Part shown: positions 56,801 to 64,000 of the stretch, in pieces | Layout of the letters: the number at the start of each line of letters is the position of its first letter | How positions within the stretch are numbered: the first letter of the stretch is position 1 | Source: Turbatrix aceti | Taxonomy: Eukaryota; Nematoda; Chromadorea; Rhabditida; Panagrolaimidae | Assembly (NCBI GenBank): GCA_963969345.1 | Contig: OZ017766.1 | Coordinates: forward strand, 1,302,001 to 1,366,000 | DNA: 64,000 bases | Direction of reading: 5' to 3' | Notes under the pieces: model-generated | Told to the model about the DNA's origin: nothing | The model's database searches: none | What the model saw: the letters and a program-made list of their open reading frames with translations, nothing else | Program-made: the position numbers and the translations under genes

Positions 56801-59800
56801 CGACCACGATTTGCAACGGACCTCTTCGCCCGGGATCAGGGTATAGGTTCAAGCTGAGGCTCTACACAGCACCCAATCTGTGGACTGATACGCTGTATTC
56901 GGATGTCGTGGTTACAGGTTGGTATATTTTTTTAACGGGATATCCAATTCTGCGGACTTATTTTTATTCCAATTTTACATAAAAAAGTAATGACGCACGT
57001 GTGTGGGACCGTAGGTGGATAAAGTGATGAAATCTAAGCAGATTAACTACAATTTAACATTACATCATTTTCTCATGTTTCATTACCTTTTAATAACATC
57101 TATCTGCCAAGCACCGGTGCTGGGAAAGAAGGATTTGATACTTATGCATACTTTTATTCTCTCTACTGCTAACGTAAGACAGATTGCATTATTTACGGAG
57201 CGATGAATCTCAGGGATCTGTAATTCTGAAATGAACAACTTTGAAGAACGTAATCTTAGAATTTTGTTTGCCTGGGTTTATGTGTTGCCATAAATTATTC
57301 GCTATTATTTGATAATTTTTTTTCCGGAAGAAAAAAATCTTGAACGTAGCCAAGATAAACAGACACTCTGCAAGCCGATTTGGGATCGGCGGCCCAGCTA
57401 ATTTACAACTTCAAATGTTTTGTGCCCAAGTTGTAGGGGGTCTATGGGAGACTCCAAATGGGCCATGATAGATTTTTCAGATGCCGGATTCTGGAGCTAG
57501 GGCTTCTCGAATGTTTCGACGTCAAAATTTCAAACTGCTTTTAAAAATCTGATTTTTTGCATACAGGGGTATCTTGGCACGTGCAATCGACTGGTGTATT
57601 TAGTTTTCTCAAGAAACATCTGACTTGTTTGAAAAAATTGATTTTCTTCGATTTACCTGTATTTACCGTCAAAACTTGGCTGCAGCGTCCGAGAGAGGAT
57701 TCTCCAGCGGGTTTTGACACCGGAATCTGAAAGCCCGTCTTTTTTGACGTCGATTGAGGTATTACACAAAAAAAATTATGTCCCTTTATTTGACCAACGC
57801 TGGGCTTGTATGGCGCGCACTTGAGAAAAAAACACCTTTGTCGAGTTTTAGAATTGAATATTTTTATTGTTTTAAAAATCTGATTTTTGGTTTCCGGGGG
57901 TAGTTTGGCACAAGAAATCGACTGGTGTATTCAGATTTCTCAAAAAAACATCTGATTTTTATGAAAAACTTGATGGTTGATGTTTTACTGTTATTTACCG
58001 GCACAAAATTGGCTGCAGCGCCCGATGGAGAATCTTCTAGGCAGCTTTGATGCCAGAATCGGTTTCCCCATCTTTTTCGACGTCGATTGATGTATAACAC
58101 AGAAAAATTGAGGTGCCTTTCTTTGACCATAGCCAGGTTTTTATCGCGCGCACTTGGTGCAAACACCTTTTTTTGCGTCACTGGCCGAAAAAGACGTGCG
58201 CGCGCGTAACAGGAGTCATGTTCAAAAAAAAGCCCTGAAGCCAATTTTTGTTTTATATGCTCACGGTCACCTGGGTGTGTTCAGGCATGTCCCAAATATT
58301 GTTTTTAGCGACCTGCGCTGATCATCCGATTATTTTGTGTATTGTCACTGGCATTATGTATTATTATAATTAAAGCGGTAAATTGCGATATTTCAGTTTC
58401 ATGTTTTTTCAATACACAAAATAATCGGATGATGAAAAAATCAATTTTTTTTAAAAATGCAGATGTTTTTTGTTGTAGTTTCATTTAACGTGCAGGTACA
58501 ACATTTTTTGAGAAAACTAAATACACCAGTCGATTTCCCGTGTCAAGATACTCCTGTATGCCAAAAATCAGATTTTTAGAAGCAGTTTGAAATTTTGACG
58601 TTGAAACATTCGAGAAGCCCTAGCTCCAGAATTCGGCTTCTGAAAAATCTGTCATGGCCCATTTGGAGTCTCCCATAGACCCCCTACAACTTGGGCACAA
58701 AACATTTGAAGTTGTAAATTAGCTGGGTCGCGGCCTCCACCTTATTCCAAAATCGGCTCGCAGAGTCCCTCTTAAAAATAGAAGGCAATTTGTCACTTGA
58801 GTGGGATATTGATAACCCATTAAAGCCCACACAACAGTTGGGGTGAAAGTTGAAGGGGTTTATGGCTTTTGTTTATGATATCTCCCTCTTTCTCCCCCGC
58901 CCGCCCGCTCGCCTGTCTGTCTTCAAGTCACGAGAAGGATGTCGAGTTGTTGTTATGTAGTCAGTCAAATTGCTAAAACATATGAGATTAATTTGTGTTT
59001 GTTTGGGTACAAAGAGGTTTGCTCCATTTTTATATTCAATTTAACACTCCCTCTCTCTATCCACTATAAAATACTTACAACCCCTTCGACTTAATGTTTA
59101 GCCTGCACGGCACTGCACGTAGAACCAAATTTTTTTCTTGATTTTTGTGTGCTGAAAAGAGAGGATGTAGGGGGGTGCAAATTGCAGTGTAAGCACGCAA
59201 GAAAAAAAGTGATAAAATAACACCCCCACAAGTTTGATGCACGCCTGCTGCCGCGGCGTGTGCCGTACACGGAAAGAAGAAGAAACCGATGGCGAGAAAA
59301 AAAGAGTCTTGTGTGTATTATGTAAACGCTCTAGTATTTTTTCTTTCTCTATGGACCAAAACTGCAGGGAAGAAAGGAAGGAAAAGGACCCGGATGGGAG
59401 GCAATGAAGAGAAAGGCGAAGAATATTATGTTGAACGAAAAATAGGTCCTTTTTCTGAGAATGAGAAACAAGTTGCAAAAAAATGGAACTTTAAAAATGG
59501 AACGCGAATTTTTGAACTAAAGTTTTATGGCTTTGATAAATGTTGATTTAAAATATTTATTTAGACAAAAAAATAAATTTGTTTTTTAGTTTTATGATTT
59601 CTTTCCCCTTTCAAAAAAAAATCTTATTCCAGTTTAAATAAAATCGTTTCGAAACTAACATTTTATGACGTCGAACAAACAACATCCATTGATGATTTTC
59701 TACTGATATAAAAAAGAACGTAAACTCTAATGCCCCACCCCATCTTTGCAAACATGGAATTATTTTGTGTAAAAAACGGCTTTGCATTTTGCATTGACCA

Positions 59801-62800
59801 CAATTTGAAGTTTTTTCGGAACAAAATTTTGTTCTTTACTAGCCGAAAAATATTCAAAAGAAAGTTTTGGATCGGTGCTCAGATTGTTTGTCTTGTCACA
59901 TGGTTTTCTCATTACACGCGGATTTTTTCTCCTTCTTCTCAGACAAGAAAACAGAAACGAACAAAAAATTTGTTTTGTAAGTTTATATTAAATCAACACA
60001 CTGTGTATTACCGTATTCTGAGGCTAATTTTAGACAATATTGAGTGTGCGCGTTTTTGATGGCATGAGATGGGGCATCGAGGAAAGAGGTTCAGACCGGA
60101 AGATCAAAGGTTAACTGAAAATAAAGATCTTGTTTACTTCGACTAGGATTCATCACAATTATTATCATCTACCGTAATCTTGAAAAAAAATGAATTGAGT
60201 TTGATCGGAGGCGTAATTTTATACTCTTTCATGCCCGGAAGGTTGTTCCACGTTTGTTGGGTTGTATTTAGTAAACAATTCATAAAAATCTATTTTATAA
60301 AAAAACAATGAAATTTTTGTTTTGTCAATTTTTTTCTTAGAAATTTTTTGGTACTTATTAGGGCTCATAAATGCCAACTGCCTCCCGATTTTATACAGAA
60401 ATACAATTTTGATTCCGTAAATCTACCTTTTGTGGTTAGTTAATTTTTGTACATAATAGCGTGGGTCATTCAATAGAAACGTTGCATCCGTGCAAGTTGT
60501 ATTTTTGCCCCGACTTTCCGTCGACAAATTACTTTTTGAGTGCTTTTTTACAACTCTCGAGTCCAGTGAGTTTGTCAAAGTTGCCAACCATGGTTTTATG
60601 GATGCTGTTTTTTCCAGTCAGTCAGCCACGTAAAAAAACAGAATAACACGTGGGCGACCGACCAACCGCAAAGGAGGGCAAAAAACCACAACTCAAGGGG
60701 GAGGAGTAGGAGGCGGAAGAGTCATTCGGAGGAGGAGAAGGAGTTGTGGTGTGGCACGCATTATGGTACCCCTAGTCCCTTATGTGGCACTTAACACCCA
60801 TCAACACGCACTTTATCATTTTTCAATTTCAATTTTAGGTTTAAAGCATAAAATTTAACCTTGATTTTGATTGCTTTGTAGTTTTTTAAATATGTATGTT
60901 TTGTCTACTTTGGAGGAGTGGGGGAGTTATTTTATTAAAACTATAAAATAGATGCATTGCTGAGCTTGTCAGTTATCCGACTGTCTGTCTATCTGTGCGG
61001 GGGTTGCCGCATGTGTTGTCACAGACAGGCATTTTCTTTTATTGAATTATTGCTGCATTTAAAAAAACACGAACAAAACATATAAATTTGTTTTGATATT
61101 AAAAAAAGGGTTTTCTTGGCTCCTGAATTTTTTTCACGGTAAATATCATTGTTTCTTTGTGTTCAAATCCAAACAACAACGTTTTGTTAGTCGTTTCTTC
61201 TTGAATCCTTGCTTGCCGACGGCAACGACCGGCTTAGCCAGCTAGTGTGTACAAGGGGTGTCGTGTCATTCGTGTGTGTTGTCGTCGTTGTAATCATCGA
61301 TGCGGACAATGAACGACGCCGGCACAAAGGGCGTTGATGCCGATGCCGTTGTTGTTGCTCATGATGTTCTCAGAGGTGATTATGCTTAAGAACATCAAGG
61401 CTAGTCTCCTAGGTGTCAGCACCCAGCTGCGCTGCGTTCTCGATGACATCCTGTTTTTTCCTCATCCTCGGCAAACTTTTTTTTCCTTCTTGGGTGTTTG
61501 TTGTTTGGTTTCTTTTTCTTCACGTTATTTGTTAGAGCGGGGAAGAAGAAAGAGGATGCCACCTCTCTTGCTGGGGAGCCAGTCTGTCAACAGATGATGA
61601 TGACCGACCCTTATTCATGCATGCCAATCCATTAGGAAACCTTTTGAATTTTTGAGATTCAAACTTTTTATTTTATCTTCTTTTGCAAAAAAACGGTGTT
61701 TTTTGAAGAAAAAGGTTTGGAATATTAGAATATAAGGGCTTCTTTTCCAATAAACAAAAGCGACTTGCTCTTCGTTATCTGTCGGATTACTGTCAGCCGG
61801 CTGCCGGGGCTGGTAATCTGCAACACCTGTGTAATACACGTCTAACGTTTTTAACTTTTAAGAATATTTAGATAAAAAACTTTAGTTCACTTTTTAAATG
61901 TTTGCCTAAAAATAGTTTCATTGAAAAAATATTTTATGACAGACAAGCAAAATGGTATCCACGGGGAACATTGTCGTAGAATAGGCTGCATTGAGGGATG
62001 GTTATTTTCCGTATGTATTTATTTTTGTTTTTACACGAGGCTTCACTCCTACACACATACGATAGATGCGGTGTTGTATTTTCTTGCCGGATGGCATACA
62101 CCCTCTGAAAAAAAGAAAAGAATGCAGGATGAAAGGAAAAAAATATTGCATGAGCGAAGGAGGGAAGGGAGGACTGCTAATGGCATTTGTTTGCAATTTT
62201 TGTTTTAAATACCAACTAAATAAGAGATCGTTCTTCTGGTTTAGGGTCAATGACCGCGCGGCGTCACAAGTTGATGGGATAGGAGGTAGAGAGGTTTGTT
62301 CAAAGTTAAATAGAACAACGTGAAAGATGCCAGGATATGTGGAATAGGTTTGGATTTTATAGGTCACATTTATGAGCGGTCCTTCCAACAAAAATTTTCA
62401 AATCTGTGCAAATCCGCTCAAATCAAACATTTTGTCCCTCGTTATACTGTGCGATTGCCGTTGGCTGTTTTTCACGTGGAAAACGAGTATAATCGGCTTT
62501 TGCTCTGTTTTATCCATTTTCTCGACTTTCATTCATTGACTGCTCATGTTTTTTCTCTCTCCGTATGCCACACAACACTCATTCATGCCATGCCCACTTC
62601 GTATTTTTACTCCCGTTATTTCATTCATTCATCCGTTTACTGCCTTGCCCTGTGGCACTCCCCTCCCTCATCGTGGACTACTTGTGACTGGGCAGGGCCG
62701 GCACACGAGGCGACCGACTTTTATGGGGCTCTATCCCATTCATTTGGATGGCGCATGCATACTATGCTTCCGCCCTCCCCCTCCCTGTGAGCGCTGAGCC

Positions 62801-64000
62801 ATTCAGAAAAAAGTTTGCTCAGGAATAATATTTTTAGAGGCGCAAAATCTTCTCTTTTTTGTGGTTTTCATGGGAAGGAACCATGATGATCGTCAATTTG
62901 AGGGACAACATCTTATCTAAAAGGAGATGAATTATGTTTCTTATTATAGTTGACGGTTATTTACAGAATATCGTTCCTATTTCATACTAGAAAGGGGAAA
63001 ACATGTTTGGATTTCAAAAAATATTAAAAAACGATTTTAACGTTTTTTAATGCACTCGGGTCCCAACATGTTTACCTGTGTCTTAATCCACATAAATTTC
63101 AACATGTGACTTTATCTTAAATCCTTTTTTTTAATGAAAGACTTTGTTCGAAGAGTATAGAAATGAAACTAAACCTTGGTCTCCTTGCTTCTAGTCATCA
63201 AGGGTGTAAAAACCACAAGGTTTTTGGTTTGCCAAAAATCTCAGATACGATTTTTTTCTGTTTGCTTGACTGCATTTTTTCACTCTTGACTGTCTTATTC
63301 TTCCGTATTGCACACAAAAATTATCCAAACTAGGTTTACAGATAGTACAAACGCAAGGTGTAACATGCACATTTTACGTATTTTTATGATAAATCCGCTT
63401 AAAGCCAATACATCATAGTATATCTCCTGCGTCAGATTTTTTTGATTCGGCTCATAAAATTATTTTTTGACGGAGTTTTGGAATTCAGGGTAAATGTGTG
63501 ACTTTTTTATTCACTCGACCTCTGATGCCTAGCCTACTATGTATGCCAAGTATGACGACGTTATGAACCGAGGAGTGAAGAAGGCAACAAACAACAAGTG
63601 GTCACTTGCACTTTTGCCTGCACGTTCATGCCGTTGTTGCCTCCTCCTCCTCCCGTAAACGTAATGGCTATTTTTGGCATCTCTGTTTTTGGATTTTTTC
63701 AATTTTCCGATGCTCAGACGGTATTTCTTGGCGTTAACCTCTTCAATGACCGAGAGCACAGAGGTGGCACGCACATATTAACGCGAGGTTTATTTGCTTA
63801 TGTATAGTTTTAATTTTTGGTCGTGTAGATAGGAAAATTTGTTCTGGGAAAATTTTATAGTTTTGTTTATGAAAAAAATAAGTGTATCTTCTTTTTCAGA
63901 ACCCCTTCAAGGCGAGACAGCATTTCGAACGTTCATCGTTGCCTGCTCTCTACTCATCCTTGGAGCACTTTTGGCTTTCATATTCTTTATCTTCGTTAAC
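53816..64000 (+). CDS. FN3-repeat receptor, likely R3-type receptor tyrosine phosphatase (5' part; runs off right edge)
   Basis: Exons 53816-53993, 54186-54806, 54851-56917 and 63900 to the window end encode a signal sequence (FSTTVLLFLSTTSGLGLALP), about 920 extracellular residues and one transmembrane helix (FIVACSLLILGALLAFIFFI). Fibronectin-III modules are visible: near residues 270-355 (NATCINLSWILPPESG) and 700-805 (PGPVQNLSIKALNPYSVHTSW...GGQDYRITVQAVTEAGTGD), with more diverged ones between. The membrane-proximal segment (FSTKHGLLTKAAVIVAHV, then LRPGSGYRFKLRLYTAPNLWTDTLYSDV) resembles that of R3 phosphatases such as PTPRJ and nematode DEP-1. No phosphatase domain is in the window, so this identity is inference. 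Many N-glycosylation sequons are present. The last intron is 6,982 bp. Confidence 0.75.
57366..58785. mobile_element. Palindromic element B, diverged relative of element A, within the receptor intron
   Basis: Outer arms 57366-57614 and 58505-58756 pair in register about 58060; both contain AATTTACAACTTCAAATG and GGGTCTATGGGAGACTCC. The right terminus (complement strand) reads TTTTTAAGAGGGACTCTG, matching the end of element A. The 890-bp interior holds two diverged tandem copies of an approximately 330-bp block (about 57533-57860 and 57872-58200) and a small 25-bp inverted repeat. No ORF of interest. Confidence 0.82.
58321..58434. repeat. Small inverted repeat in the loop of element B
   Basis: ATCATCCGATTATTTTGTGT at 58321 and its reverse complement ACACAAAATAATCGGATGAT ending at 58434 flank about 65 bp. 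It could fold as a stem nested in the larger hairpin. Confidence 0.75.

Larger units (their letters stand above)
56918..63899. other. 7-kb intron of the FN3 receptor gene
   Basis: Donor G|GTTGGT at 56918, acceptor CTTTTTCAG at 63899; joining gives VVVTEPLQGETAFRTFIV, leading into the TM helix. Apart from the palindromic element at 57.4-58.8 kb, it is AT-rich DNA with short ORFs that have no domains. Its size suggests regulatory content, which I cannot resolve. Confidence 0.7.

Noticed and set aside
61018..61040. Short match to the terminus of palindromic element A (GTCACAGACAGGC)
   Set aside because: Only about 13-15 bp match with no element body around it; may be chance.

Overview
The window is nuclear DNA of a nematode. 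Coding exons are GC-richer than the T-rich surroundings. Most introns are 40 to 160 nt with pyrimidine-rich ends in TTTTTAG or TTTCAG. Gene content includes nematode hallmarks: two srg-type chemoreceptors, an MLT-10-like moulting protein and a phosphoethanolamine methyltransferase of the phosphobase pathway. Species cannot be fixed from the sequence; rhabditid affinity is an inference. All gene models were assembled by hand from ORFs, splice consensus and family conservation, and the exon phases close in every model given.

1-8.7 kb: the 5' part of an SLC22 transporter (minus strand, leaving the window on the left), then a gene-poor stretch with a hAT-type MITE, a 1-kb palindromic element and low-complexity tracts. 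8.7-16.9 kb: a 2,4-dienoyl-CoA reductase, two tandem srg receptors, two LINE 3' fragments and three more non-autonomous DNA elements. 16.9-33.3 kb is gene-dense: PMT-1-like methyltransferase, PDCD10/CCM3, ATP synthase subunit f, thymidylate kinase, MLT-10-like protein, a small secreted protein, a casein-kinase-1-like kinase, RCL1, a HUS1-like candidate and PGAP1. 33.8-48 kb: an SLC2/GLUT-like transporter, UFSP2 (with a 2-kb near-perfect palindrome in intron 1), an inactive rhomboid, a phospholipase-B-like membrane protein and a cysteine-rich secreted protein. 48-64 kb: a 5.8-kb gene-free stretch followed by an FN3-repeat receptor, probably an R3-type receptor tyrosine phosphatase, whose transmembrane exon lies beyond a 7-kb intron and whose 3' part leaves the window on the right.

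Functionally the genes are mostly unrelated housekeeping neighbours: lipid and phosphobase metabolism, GPI-anchor remodelling, UFMylation, 18S rRNA maturation, dTMP phosphorylation. Two adjacent same-strand pairs, ATP synthase f with thymidylate kinase and RCL1 with the HUS1-like gene, have spacing like that of nematode trans-spliced operons.

The most unusual content is a set of long-armed palindromic elements. One sits inside a UFSP2 intron that would otherwise be 47 nt; two are diverged members of one family whose arms match each other far better than they match the other copy. Also notable: a LINE insertion whose target-site duplication contains the stop codon of a chemoreceptor gene, three hAT-like MITEs with intact 8-bp duplications, a GC-AG intron in the methyltransferase, and a phospholipase-B-like protein that keeps its nucleophile motif but appears to have lost the catalytic histidine.
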